A stretch of DNA of 64,000 nt, from contig NZ_JAUSYQ010000002.1 in the NCBI RefSeq assembly GCF_030816965.1, positions 6,066,001 to 6,130,000 on the forward strand. Direction: 5' to 3'. Position numbers and translations under genes: made by a program. This DNA comes from Streptomyces canus (lineage in GTDB: Bacteria; Actinomycetota; Actinomycetes; Streptomycetales; Streptomycetaceae). The notes beneath the pieces are model-generated. The model worked only from the letters and a program-made list of their open reading frames with translations, was not told the origin of the DNA and did no database searches. Below, piece by piece: positions 25,160 to 32,887 of this stretch (within the stretch, counting starts at the first letter, position 1; each line of letters begins with the position of its first letter).

Positions 25160-26023
25160 GTGCACCGCCGGCACAACGGGCTCAGGACCGCAGTCCTCCT
25201 TGGGGGACTGTCCGCACTCATCATCGTCATCGGCAGTTTCTTCGGCCGCATGGGGCTGGTGGTGGCCGTCCTGATCGCGCTGGGCACCAACGCGTACGCG
25301 TACTGGAACAGCGACAAGCTGGCTCTACGCGCGATGCGTGCCCGCCCGGTGAGCGAGTTCGAGGCACCGGCCCTGTACCGCATGGTCCGCGAGCTCTCCA
25401 CCCAGGCCCGTCAGCCCATGCCGCGCCTGTACATCTCGCCGACCGAGGCACCCAACGCCTTCGCGACCGGCCGCAATCCGCGCAACGCCGCCGTGTGCTG
25501 CACCGACGGCATCCTGCGCATCTTGGACGAGCGCGAACTGCGCGGTGTCATCGGCCACGAACTCAGCCATGTCTACAACCGCGACATCCTGATTTCGTCG
25601 GTCGCCGGCGCCCTCGCCTCCGTGATCATGTTCCTGGTCAACTTCGCCTTGCTGATCCCGATCGGCCGCTCCGACGACGATGACGGCCCGGGCATCCTCG
25701 GCATGCTGATGATCATGATCCTCGGACCGCTCGCGGCCAGCCTCATCCAGATGGCCATCAGCCGCTCCAGGGAGTACGAGGCGGACGCGTCCGGAGCCCA
25801 GCTCACCGGCGACCCCCTCGCGCTCGCCAGCGCGCTGCACAAGCTCGAAGTGGGCACCAAGCAACTGCCGTTGCCCCCCGAACCGCGCATCGAGACGGCG
25901 AGCCACATGATGATCGCGAATCCCTTCCGCCCTGGCCAGGGACTGTCCAAGATGTTCTCGACGCACCCGCCGATGGCGGAGCGCATCGCCCGGCTCGAGA
26001 AGATGGCAGGTCGACCCCGATGA
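25160..26023 (+). CDS. htpX: HtpX-type membrane zinc metalloprotease
   Basis: 287 residues from a GTG with GGAGG nine bases upstream; a 23-residue longer frame to 25091 lacks such a site. M48 family: [11 protein letters not shown] gives zinc ligands His133 and His137 and catalytic Glu134; [11 protein letters not shown] supplies the third ligand Glu205. Hydrophobic hairpins near residues 12-45 and 150-200 anchor it in the membrane. It degrades misfolded membrane proteins under stress (family knowledge). ATGA overlap with the YccF-type gene shows co-translation. Confidence 0.93.
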   Translation: MHRRHNGLRTAVLLGGLSALIIVIGSFFGRMGLVVAVLIALGTNAYAYWNSDKLALRAMRARPVSEFEAPALYRMVRELSTQARQPMPRLYISPTEAPNAFATGRNPRNAAVCCTDGILRILDERELRGVIGHELSHVYNRDILISSVAGALASVIMFLVNFALLIPIGRSDDDDGPGILGMLMIMILGPLAASLIQMAISRSREYEADASGAQLTGDPLALASALHKLEVGTKQLPLPPEPRIETASHMMIANPFRPGQGLSKMFSTHPPMAERIARLEKMAGRPR

Positions 26024-26412
26024 AAACCATCCTGAACGTCATTTGGCTCGTCCTGAGCGGCTTCTGGCTGTTCCTCGCCTACCTGGCCGCGGGCGCGCTG
26101 CTCTGCATCACCATCATCGGCATCCCGTTCGGCCTAGCGGCCTTCCGCATCGGCGTCTACGCCCTGTGGCCCTTCGGGTACACCACGGTCGAGCGCCGCG
26201 ACGCGGGCGCACCCTCCTGCGTCGGCAACGTCCTGTGGCTGGTCCTCGCCGGCTGGTGGCTGGCCCTGGGCCACATCGCGACGGGCCTCGTCCTCTGCAT
26301 CACGATCATCGGTATCCCCTTCGGCATCGCCAACTTCAAGCTGATCCCCGTGTCCCTGTTCCCCCTGGGCCGCGAAATCGTCCCCACGGACGAGCCGTTC
26401 GCGACCCGCTGA
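26020..26412 (+). CDS. YccF-domain membrane protein
   Basis: 130 residues made of two tandem repeats of one hydrophobic unit: [38 protein letters not shown] and [38 protein letters not shown]. The repeated [10 protein letters not shown] signature identifies the YccF/DUF307 family of inner-membrane proteins, whose function is not established. Overlaps the htpX stop by four bases, so both products are made together; a role alongside the protease in membrane quality control is only a guess. Confidence 0.9.
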   Translation: MKTILNVIWLVLSGFWLFLAYLAAGALLCITIIGIPFGLAAFRIGVYALWPFGYTTVERRDAGAPSCVGNVLWLVLAGWWLALGHIATGLVLCITIIGIPFGIANFKLIPVSLFPLGREIVPTDEPFATR

Positions 26413-26511
26413 CGGACGGGCCGGGGGAGTGGGGGCGCCGAAGTACGTCCTGCTGTCGTACGACCGGGAAGCCGAGTTCGAGGCGAGGAGGGCTACGAGG
26501 AGACGTGGGCG

Positions 26512-27528
26512 TTGTGCGAGGACGCCGAGGATCTCTTCGCCGACCCGACTCCTCCACCCCGGGGCGTCTACGAACTTCTCGGCTGCGCTCCCGAGGGCCG
26601 CCTGAGCGAAGCCCTCACACGGGCACCTACCGAGGGATCGGCGCCTCTCGGGACTCTCACCCTGGAGATTCTCGACAAGACCGGCGCGGCGGTCGGTGAG
26701 TGGCATCTGGAAGAGGCGTGCCTCCTCGGCGACCGCCCCTGTGCCCGCGACCTGACACTGCGGGACGTCACGATCGCCGGAACGGAAGCCGACCACAACA
26801 CCTACGACTGCCCGCGGCGTCCGCCGCTGTCCCCGGGCTACCGCCTGCTGGGTGCCCACGGTGAACCGCACGGCACCTGCCGCGATCTGGCCTGCGTACG
26901 CGAGGTCCCGGACGAAACCATGGAACCCCCGCTGCGCCTGTTGGGCTGCTCTCCACTGGGCGCCCTGCGGACCGCGCTGGACATGGGGGAGGAGGACCTC
27001 GGTCATGCCAAGGTCCTGCGCATCGACACCTCCGGTCGGCCCCTGCAGTCCGCAGCCGAGGGTGAGCTGCGAGCCTGGATCCCGTCAGCGCGCGGTCCCG
27101 GTCTGGTGGACCTCACCCTGGACCTGTGGTCGGAGCGACCGCCCTTCGCGGCCGACGAGGTGTGGGAACTGTGGTTCGAGGGACGACCCACGGAGTCCAA
27201 CCGCTGGGCTCGATGCGGCAACGAGGGACGGCAGTTCTGGCTTCGCACGGCGCTCGACAATCACGTCTACGGCGGCCAGGACCGGCCGCCCGGCACGACG
27301 TACCACCTCGACGGCCGCCACGTCACCGACCTGCCCGGCTTCTTCTGCGCCCTGGGTGAGGCGGTGAACGACCCCGGCGGCTACTTCGGCTGGGGCCTGG
27401 ACGCCCTGGACGACTGTCTGATGGGCCGCTGGGGCGCCACCCCGCAGGCCCTCCACAGACCGCCGGCCTTCGAGGAACTCCTCGCCTTTCTCGCCGAGGG
27501 CGATCGCGTCGACGTCCACCTCGCCTGA
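26512..27528 (+). CDS. Barstar-family (RNase-inhibitor-like) protein, probable frameshift near its start
   Basis: 338 residues from a TTG with AGGAG eight bases upstream. The C-terminal ~75 residues carry the barstar fold signature (TYHLDGRHVTDLPGFFCALGEAV, GPGGYFGWGLDALDDCL-like). The larger N-terminal part, with the repeated ELLGC(A/S)P motif, is conserved in Streptomyces barstar-like proteins but has no known role. Upstream, a different frame starting at a GTG at 26429 encodes PKYVLLSYDREAEFE, which looks like the missing N-terminus; the frames would join near 26480. The end also looks slightly short. Either a frameshifted gene, a sequencing error, or a natural TTG start. Confidence 0.7.
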   Translation: MCEDAEDLFADPTPPPRGVYELLGCAPEGRLSEALTRAPTEGSAPLGTLTLEILDKTGAAVGEWHLEEACLLGDRPCARDLTLRDVTIAGTEADHNTYDCPRRPPLSPGYRLLGAHGEPHGTCRDLACVREVPDETMEPPLRLLGCSPLGALRTALDMGEEDLGHAKVLRIDTSGRPLQSAAEGELRAWIPSARGPGLVDLTLDLWSERPPFAADEVWELWFEGRPTESNRWARCGNEGRQFWLRTALDNHVYGGQDRPPGTTYHLDGRHVTDLPGFFCALGEAVNDPGGYFGWGLDALDDCLMGRWGATPQALHRPPAFEELLAFLAEGDRVDVHLA

Positions 27529-27546
27529 GCCGAGGTTCACTCGAGG

Positions 27547-27573
27547 TTTTCCACAACCCGGAGGTTGTCCACA
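27547..27573 (+). promoter_or_regulatory. Two DnaA-box matches
   Basis: TTTTCCACA (27547-27555) and TTGTCCACA (27565-27573), same orientation, start 18 bp apart. The second equals the preferred Streptomyces DnaA box. They fill the short gap between the barstar-like and SMI1-like genes. Could titrate DnaA or regulate the downstream gene; two sites alone are not an origin. Confidence 0.45.
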
Positions 27574-27613
27574 GGTCTGCCCGGCTGTCAGTGCCGCCCT
27601 GCATCATGGATGC

Positions 27614-28183
27614 ATGACCGAGAGCGAGCAGTTGCTGGCACGGGTGGCGGACAAGGCCCGCAACACCCGGCCGTGGGGCTGGGCTTCCCTCCCCGAGCCG
27701 GTGGAAGCGGACACCCTCTCTCGCGCCGAGGCAGCGCTGGGCTTCCACCTGCCCCCGCTGCTCGCCGACCTCTACCTGCGTATAGGAGACGGCGGATTCG
27801 GCCCGGAGTACGGCCTGTTGCCCCTGCTCGACAGCCCTCCGTCCGGCGAGCCCGCGGCCGTCGTGCAATACCTGGCCAACCGCAAGAGCAGCCGTAAGGA
27901 CCCCGACTGGCCCTGGCCCGAGGGCGTCCTGCCGATATCCCACTGGGGCTGTGCGATGTACGCGTGCGTGGACTGCCACAGCCCGGAAGCCCCCGTTCTC
28001 CTCTTCGAGCCGAACGCCGGTGACTGCGACCACTCCTGGTTCGTGGACGCCCCCACCCTCACGGACTGGCTGCAAACCTGGGTCGACGGCACCGGCTGGT
28101 ACGAGGAGATGAACGAGGAGTTGGAGATGACTCCCTGGGCACAGTTCCGAATACGCACGGCACCGCCGGCCCACGCATCCTGA
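27614..28183 (+). CDS. SMI1/KNR4-family protein
   Basis: 189 residues. The N-terminal half has the SUKH pattern: LSRAEAALGFHLPPLLADLYLRIGDGGFGPEYGLLPL, followed by WPEGVLPISHWGCAMYACVDC and LLFEPNAGDCDHSWFVDAPTLTDWLQTWV. Bacterial SUKH proteins are widely immunity factors against polymorphic nuclease toxins, but many are orphans. No toxin gene is near. Its neighbour is a barstar-like protein, another immunity-type fold. Cytoplasmic, no signal peptide. Function otherwise unknown. Confidence 0.85.
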   Translation: MTESEQLLARVADKARNTRPWGWASLPEPVEADTLSRAEAALGFHLPPLLADLYLRIGDGGFGPEYGLLPLLDSPPSGEPAAVVQYLANRKSSRKDPDWPWPEGVLPISHWGCAMYACVDCHSPEAPVLLFEPNAGDCDHSWFVDAPTLTDWLQTWVDGTGWYEEMNEELEMTPWAQFRIRTAPPAHAS

Positions 28184-28213
28184 CGCTCCCTCGAGGGAGA
28201 CGTGGCTGCCGAC

Positions 28214-29458
28214 CTACCGCCCCGCCCACCACTTCCGCATGCCATACGCCCCTGCCCCGACCGCCAGTACCCCCGCGCCCGCGATCACCGAAATCCCGGG
28301 CAGCGCGAACGCCACCACCACACACCCGAGCAGCCCCACCACCGGTACCACCCGGGCCGCCGGCGCCGAACCGAGTGTCCACGCCGACGCGTTGGCCACC
28401 GCGTAGTACGCGAGCACACCGAAGGAGGAGAAACCGATCGCGCCCCGCACGTCGACCGTGGCGGCGAGGATCGCGACCACCGCACCCACGGCCAGCTCGG
28501 CCCGGTGCGGCACCTGGAAGCGAGGGTGGACGGCCGACAGCGCGCCCGGAAGATGCCGGTCCCGGGCCATGGCCAGCGTCGTTCGCGACACGCCGAGAAT
28601 CAGGGCGAGCAGCGAACCCAGCGCGGCCACGACGGCACCCACCCGCACCACCGGCACGAGATCCGGCACCCCGGCCGCTCGCACCGCCTCGACCAGCGGC
28701 GCGTCAGCACGACCCAGAGCGGCAGCACCCAGTACGGAAAGGACAGCCACCGCCACAACCGCGTACACCACCAGCGTGATGCCCAAGGCCAGGGGGATCG
28801 CGCGAGGGATGGTGCGCGAGGGATCCCGTACCTCCTCACCGAGGGTCGCGATGCGCGCGTACCCCGCGAACGCGAAGAACAGCAGACCGGCCGCCTGCAG
28901 CACCCCGCTCACACCGCCGGAGACCCCGGTGTCCAGCTGCCCGGCATCCGAGGCCCCGGACCCAAGACACACGACCACCACGGAAGCGAGGACAGCGAGG
29001 ACCACCGCCACGATCGCCCGGGTCAGCCAGGCGGACTTCTGGATCCCGCCGTAGTTCACCGCCGTCAGCGCCACCACGGCAGTGACGGCCACGGCATGGG
29101 CCTGCCCCGGCCAGACGTACGCACCCACCGTCAGCGCCATCGCCGCACAGGAGGCCGTCTTTCCGACCACGAACGACCAGCCCGCGAGATAACCCCAGAA
29201 CGGCCCGAGCCGCTCCCGCCCGTACACATAGGTGCCGCCCGAGGCCGGGTACAGGGCGGCCAGCCGTGCCGAGGACGTGGCGTTGCAGTAGGCGACCACG
29301 GCGGCGACCGCGAGCCCGAGCAGCAGCCCGGACCCGGCCGCGCGCGCCGCGGGGCCGAGGGCGGCGAAGATGCCGGCACCGATCATCGAGCCGAGACCGA
29401 TGACCACGGCGTCGCCTGTGCCCAGCGTGCGCCGCAGTTCGGCACCGGAACCAGTCAT
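28214..29458 (-). CDS. APC-family amino acid permease
   Basis: 414 residues from the ATG at 29458; an in-frame extension to 29623 is less membrane-like and rejected. About twelve helices. The start GTGDAVVIGLGSMIGAGIFAALGPA is the helix-1 substrate-binding unwound segment of APC transporters (GSMIGAGIF), and LLFFAFAGYARIATLGEEVRDPSRTIPRAI is the helix-6/7 signature with the conserved Glu. Imports an amino acid or related compound; substrate not predictable. Converges with the SMI1-like gene, 30 bp apart. Confidence 0.9.
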   Translation of the reverse strand: MTGSGAELRRTLGTGDAVVIGLGSMIGAGIFAALGPAARAAGSGLLLGLAVAAVVAYCNATSSARLAALYPASGGTYVYGRERLGPFWGYLAGWSFVVGKTASCAAMALTVGAYVWPGQAHAVAVTAVVALTAVNYGGIQKSAWLTRAIVAVVLAVLASVVVVCLGSGASDAGQLDTGVSGGVSGVLQAAGLLFFAFAGYARIATLGEEVRDPSRTIPRAIPLALGITLVVYAVVAVAVLSVLGAAALGRADAPLVEAVRAAGVPDLVPVVRVGAVVAALGSLLALILGVSRTTLAMARDRHLPGALSAVHPRFQVPHRAELAVGAVVAILAATVDVRGAIGFSSFGVLAYYAVANASAWTLGSAPAARVVPVVGLLGCVVVAFALPGISVIAGAGVLAVGAGAYGMRKWWAGR

Positions 29459-29669
29459 GCGCCGCACCCTACTGATCTCTGCAACCGCAGGGTGCACTAC
29501 GGACGTCTTCTTCATCAACGGGACACGAACACCCGCACGAAGAGCGCCACGCGCGAGTCGCAAGAGCACGTCGTCCAACCCAAGCGCTCCAGCACATGCC
29601 CAGTGGGCCGGGACGTAGATCACAGGCCACGGACAGTGCGGGCACAGCGCGGAAGGGCAGGTTCAGGGC

Positions 29670-29936
29670 ATGAGCATCATCGGCTGGATCATCCTGGGGC
29701 TGTTGGCCGGAGCCATCGCCAAGTTCCTGCTGCCGGGCCGGGACCCGGGCGGCTTCATCGGGACGACCCTCATCGGCATCGCGGGCGCGTTCATCGGTGG
29801 CTGGATATCGGCCCGTTGGCTGGACCACCCGGTCACCAAGAGCTTCTACGACGGGACCACCTGGGCCGCAGCGATCGGCGGCTCCCTCGTGCTCCTGATC
29901 GCCTACCGTCTCCTCTTCGGCAACTCGCGCGACTGA
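29670..29936 (+). CDS. GlsB/YeaQ/YmgE-family small membrane protein
   Basis: 88 residues, three hydrophobic helices: IIGWIILGLLAGAIAKFLLPG, GTTLIGIAGAFIGGWI and AAAIGGSLVLLIAYRLLFG. The GxxAGxIA and IGxxGAxxGG glycine patterns mark the transglycosylase-associated (GlsB) family, induced by stress in several bacteria but of unknown mechanism. Single gene, divergent from the permease, and ended by a strong hairpin shared with the convergent YajQ gene. Confidence 0.9.
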   Translation: MSIIGWIILGLLAGAIAKFLLPGRDPGGFIGTTLIGIAGAFIGGWISARWLDHPVTKSFYDGTTWAAAIGGSLVLLIAYRLLFGNSRD

Positions 29937-29963
29937 CACCCCGAACCGCAGCCAGCAGGCGAG

Positions 29964-29994
29964 AAGGGTGGGCACCGGCCAGGTGCCCACCCTT
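29964..29994. terminator. Bidirectional terminator between GlsB-like and YajQ genes
   Basis: A perfect 13-bp stem, AAGGGTGGGCACC (29964-29976) with GGTGCCCACCCTT (29982-29994), closes a five-base loop. It lies between two convergent stop codons and has A/T pairs at its base on both sides, so it can act in both directions. Confidence 0.85.
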
Positions 29995-30019
29995 CCTCGT
30001 GCATCGCTGGATCAGCGGC

Positions 30020-30508
30020 TCACCGGTAGTTCACGAACTGGATCGCGAAGTCGAAGTCCTTGCCCTTCAGCAGGGCGATGATGGACTGCAGGTCGTCACG
30101 GCTCTTCGAGCTGACCCGCAGCTCGTCGCCCTGGACCTGGGCCTTCACGCCCTTCGGGCCCTCGTCACGGATGATCTTCGCGACCTTCTTCGCGTTCTCC
30201 TGGGAGATGCCCTCCTCGATCGACGCGAAGATCTTGTACTCCTTGCCGGAGAGCTGCGGCTCGCCCGCGTCGAGCGCCTTCAGGGAGATCCCACGCTTGA
30301 TCAGCTTGGACTGGAAGACGTCGAGGACGGCATTGACCCGGTCCTCGGAGTTCGCCTCCATCAGGATCTTGTCACCGGACCACGAGATCGAGGCACCCAC
30401 GCCCTTGAAGTCGTAGCGCTGAGAGATCTCCTTGGCGGCCTGGTTGAGGGCGTTGTCGACCTCCTGCCGCTCGACCTTCGAGACGATGTCGAAACTGGAG
30501 TCGGCCAT
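30020..30508 (-). CDS. YajQ-family nucleotide-binding protein
   Basis: 162 residues. Starts [36 protein letters not shown], the YajQ hallmark, and continues [31 protein letters not shown] and the closing [12 protein letters not shown]. Two ferredoxin-like domains in known structures; some homologues bind cyclic di-GMP and regulate transcription, others act as phage-transcription cofactors, so the role here is open. ATG at 30508 chosen over a longer Arg-rich extension. Reads away from tRNA-Tyr. Confidence 0.93.
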   Translation of the reverse strand: MADSSFDIVSKVERQEVDNALNQAAKEISQRYDFKGVGASISWSGDKILMEANSEDRVNAVLDVFQSKLIKRGISLKALDAGEPQLSGKEYKIFASIEEGISQENAKKVAKIIRDEGPKGVKAQVQGDELRVSSKSRDDLQSIIALLKGKDFDFAIQFVNYR

Positions 30509-30742
30509 GTCCTGTGGCTCCTTGTATCGGGATGTGTCTGCGTGCGTACGGATGCGTATCGGCGTACGTGGGGGCGGGCGCCGAGCCCGGCGTGGACCCG
30601 GGCCGCATCCGCCCAAGCCTAGTCACCACATGCCCTCCGGGCGCAGATCAATCGGGTGGCGAAGCACCCCTCGGCATCGGGTATTGTTTACGTCGTTGCC
30701 ACGGAGCACCGCCGAAAGACGGTTCGAAGGGCAGCAAACCCC

Positions 30743-30824
30743 GGCGGTGTGCCCGAGCGGCCAAAGGGAGCAGACTGTAAATCTGCCGGCTCAGCCTTCC
30801 CAGGTTCGAATCCTGGCGCCGCCA
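30743..30824 (+). tRNA. tRNA-Tyr (anticodon GTA)
   Basis: 82-nt type II tRNA. Acceptor stem GGCGGTG (30743-30749) pairs with CGCCGCC (30817-30823), discriminator A at 30824, CCA not encoded. Anticodon GTA at 30777-30779 in loop CTGTAAA; T-loop GGTTCGAATCC is standard and the long variable arm is present. In S. coelicolor and S. lividans the tRNA-Tyr gene is the attachment site of the integrative element SLP1; no integrase or second att copy is seen in this window, so the site seems empty. Confidence 0.97.
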
Positions 30825-30836
30825 CGCTGAGAAAGA

Positions 30837-30876
30837 CCCCCTCCGAACTGCGGAAACGCAGAGCGGAGGGGGTTTC
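30837..30876 (+). terminator. Terminator after tRNA-Tyr
   Basis: CCCCCTCCG (30837-30845) pairs with CGGAGGGGG (30864-30872); inside it CTGCG and CGCAG close a GAAA tetraloop, with a small internal bulge. TTTC follows. A clear intrinsic terminator 12 bp after the tRNA. Confidence 0.88.
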
Positions 30877-31287
30877 TTCATTCGGGATGCTTCAGGTGCC
30901 CCATCGGGCGACGGGGCCGGGTGATGTGTCTCACCGGTGGGCCGGTGGACCGGTGGAGTCAGGACACGCGTTCCTGCCGCGCATGCAGCGCTGAGCGCAT
31001 CGGTGTCTGCCGCACGGCTCGCCCTGCCACGTTGCACGGCCAGGATCGTGATGGTGACGGCGGTGTACAACAGACTGCGCGGCGGAGGGATTCTCAGACG
31101 CGGCACCTCCCCTACCCCTCGGACGCAACTCCTTCCGTCGGCACCCGGAAGCCGACCCGCCCTTGAGCTCCGCCCGCTCTCAACAGCCGCCCGCCCTCGA
31201 GCCCTGCCGCCCTTCACACGCGCCTGGGCAGGCCCAGCCGCTCACTCGGGACGCACAAACGTCGACCGCCCGGGGCACACTGACTGC
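30877..31287. other. Intergenic region without recognisable gene
   Basis: About 410 bases between the tRNA-Tyr terminator and the small CPEC protein. Open frames here give no family-like translation. It contains a short run of CCGGTGG-type direct repeats near 30940-30960. If the SLP1-type attachment region extends past the tRNA, it would reach into this stretch. Confidence 0.4.
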
Positions 31288-31500
31288 ATGTCCAGTCGTC
31301 GCAGGCTCTGCCCCGAATGCCGTCGTGAGATCGCCGTCGTCGCCGGCCGCTTCGCCCGGCACGACCCGCCCGGAGCACGCGCGAGAGGTCAGCTGGTCTC
31401 CTGCCCGGGCTCCCGCAAGCAGGCGGAACTCGGAGCGGCGCAGCCGTCGTTGGATGGGTACGCACTGCCCGTCCTCCCCGGCCAGCTGCCCCTGTTCTGA
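31288..31500 (+). CDS. Small conserved hypothetical protein with CxxC motif
   Basis: 70 residues: RLCPECRREIAVVAGRFARHDPPGAR, then GQLVSCPGSRKQAELG and SLDGYALPVLPGQLPLF. The CPEC pair plus the later His and SCPGS could form a small zinc-ribbon-like site. Similar short proteins with a PGQLPLF-like end are, as I recall, common in Streptomyces, but no function is known to me. The ATG has no strong ribosome binding site. Confidence 0.6.
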   Translation: MSSRRRLCPECRREIAVVAGRFARHDPPGARARGQLVSCPGSRKQAELGAAQPSLDGYALPVLPGQLPLF

Positions 31501-31553
31501 GCGTACGGCTGCCCTACGATCGGTCAGACACCCGGCACCGGCGTTCAGCCGTC

Positions 31554-31958
31554 CTACGCCCCCGATCCAGACCCGGACCCCGATCCCTCCCGCACGTCCA
31601 TCCGCACCACGAGCCCGTCCTCCCCGAACCGGTACACGTGCTCGACCGTCTCCCCGGCCCACCGCTCGCCCGACGCATCGCGCACCCCGAGCCGTACGGT
31701 CACCACCACCGCCCCGGCGAGCCCGTCCGACTCCAGCCCCTCCAGCCGTACGAGGGGATGCCCTGCCGCGAACTGCCGTGCCCAGTACGCCCGTACCGCC
31801 TCACGTCCGCGCAGTCGGCCGCCGTCCAGCATGTTCGGCCAGTCCACGTCCGAGGCCAGACAATGCGGTACGAAGGCGTCCCGCTCGTCCGTCGCGAAGA
31901 TCTCGTACATCCGCCGCAGCAACGCCTCTTGCGCGGCCGGCACCCCCGCTGCGGCCAT
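31554..31958 (-). CDS. NTF2-like (SnoaL-type) protein
   Basis: 134 residues: ALLRRMYEIFATDERDAFVPHCLASDVDWPNMLDGGRLRGREAVRAYWARQF is the NTF2-like cone fold start, ending with VEHVYRFGEDGLVVRMDVRE and a Gly-Ser tail (SGSGSGSGA). Proteins of this fold include isomerases, cyclases and inert binding proteins, so no reaction can be assigned. Begins 2 bp after the stop of the upstream NAD(P)-binding protein gene, making a two-gene operon. Confidence 0.82.
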   Translation of the reverse strand: MAAAGVPAAQEALLRRMYEIFATDERDAFVPHCLASDVDWPNMLDGGRLRGREAVRAYWARQFAAGHPLVRLEGLESDGLAGAVVVTVRLGVRDASGERWAGETVEHVYRFGEDGLVVRMDVREGSGSGSGSGA

Positions 31959-31960
31959 CC

Positions 31961-32617
31961 TCAGTTGCCCGCCACCGACTTCACCGCGACCGAGACCGGC
32001 GTGGAACCGCTGATCAGCTCCAGCGTCAGCCCTGCCGTCGCCGGCGTGTCCAGCAACTCCGCCAGTACGGCGGCCACGTCGTCGCGCGGGATCGGGCCCC
32101 GACCGGTGTGCGCCTCCAGGCGTACGAGGCCGTTGCCCGCGTCGTCCGTAAGCGCGCCGGGACGCAGAACCGTCCAGTCCAGGGCGTCCAAGCCGCTCAC
32201 ATGGACGTCGGCTTCGCCCTTGGCGCGCAGGTACACATCGAAGATCTCGTCACCCTCGTGCCGTGGGTCCGCGCCCATGGACGACACGATCACGAAGCGC
32301 CGTACGCCCGCCAGGACCGCCGCGTCCGCGAACAGCACCGCCGCGGCCTTGTCCACCGTGTCCTTGCGGGCCGCGCCGCTTCCCGGACCCGCGCCCGCCG
32401 CGAAGACCGCCGCGTCCGCGCCCCGCAACTGGGCGGCAACCTCCTCGACCGAGGCCGACTCCAGGTCCAGCAGGACCGGTTCGGCACCGACGTCCCGCAG
32501 GTCGTCGCCCTGCTCGGCGCGACGGATGATCCCCGCGACCTCGTCCCCGCGCGCGGCGAGCAGTCGCTCCAGCCGCAGCGCGATCTGACCATGACCACCA
32601 GCGATGACAATGCGCAT
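31961..32617 (-). CDS. NAD(P)H-binding SDR-type (atypical short-chain dehydrogenase) protein
   Basis: 218 residues, starting MRIVIAGGHGQIALRLERLLAARG, the Rossmann loop of atypical SDRs (GGHGQIA). Further: AVFAAGAGPGSG, RRFVIVSSMGADP and LDWTVLRPGALTDDAG. Resembles the YwnB/NmrA-like epimerase group; these may reduce flavin-like or quinone substrates or act as redox sensors. The ATG at 32617 was preferred over an extension to 32647. A run of 11-bp tandem repeats begins 70 bp upstream. Operon with the NTF2-like gene. Confidence 0.85.
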   Translation of the reverse strand: MRIVIAGGHGQIALRLERLLAARGDEVAGIIRRAEQGDDLRDVGAEPVLLDLESASVEEVAAQLRGADAAVFAAGAGPGSGAARKDTVDKAAAVLFADAAVLAGVRRFVIVSSMGADPRHEGDEIFDVYLRAKGEADVHVSGLDALDWTVLRPGALTDDAGNGLVRLEAHTGRGPIPRDDVAAVLAELLDTPATAGLTLELISGSTPVSVAVKSVAGN

Positions 32618-32686
32618 GTCTTCGACCGTACGCCCGTCCAGGCGCATCTGCCGCGTCGGTCCGGCGACGCCTCAGGAGCGCAGGGG

Positions 32687-32758
32687 GAGGTCAGGGTGAG
32701 GTCAGGGTGAGGTCAGGGTGAGGTCAGGGTGAGGTCAGGGTGAGGTCAGGGTGAGGTC
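32687..32758. repeat. 11-bp perfect tandem repeats (six and a half copies)
   Basis: GAGGTCAGGGT repeats exactly six times from 32687 to 32752 and is followed by a partial GAGGTC. The period of 11 bp is about one helical turn, so every copy faces the same side of the DNA. It lies upstream of the SDR gene and downstream of nothing coding. Copy number of such perfect arrays can change by slippage. Whether it is a protein-binding array is unknown. Confidence 0.93.
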
Positions 32759-32766
32759 GAGGAGCG

Positions 32767-32810
32767 GCTGCGGGTACGTCGTGGCTGGCCGCGCGGTTCC
32801 CCGCCCCCCG
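32767..32810. repeat. Dispersed Streptomyces intergenic repeat, copy 1 (diverged)
   Basis: GGCTGGCCGCGCGGTTCCCCGCCCCCC matches, with a few changes, the GGCTGGTCGCGCAGTTCCCCGCGCCCCT element found again at 38220 and inverted near 38620. Such GC-rich elements recur between genes in Streptomyces chromosomes. Confidence 0.6.
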
Positions 32811-32887
32811 CAGGGGGTTGCACACAGCGGCGCGCGCCACAACGCACCGCGCCCCACCGAACCCTCAGAGACGTCGCAAGCGCTCGC

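Noticed and set aside
30648..31217. Minus-strand open frame covering tRNA-Tyr
   Set aside because: It runs through the tRNA and its terminator and has no family resemblance.
30825..31287. Integrated element next to tRNA-Tyr
   Set aside because: No integrase, excisionase, replication gene or duplicated tRNA end is present.
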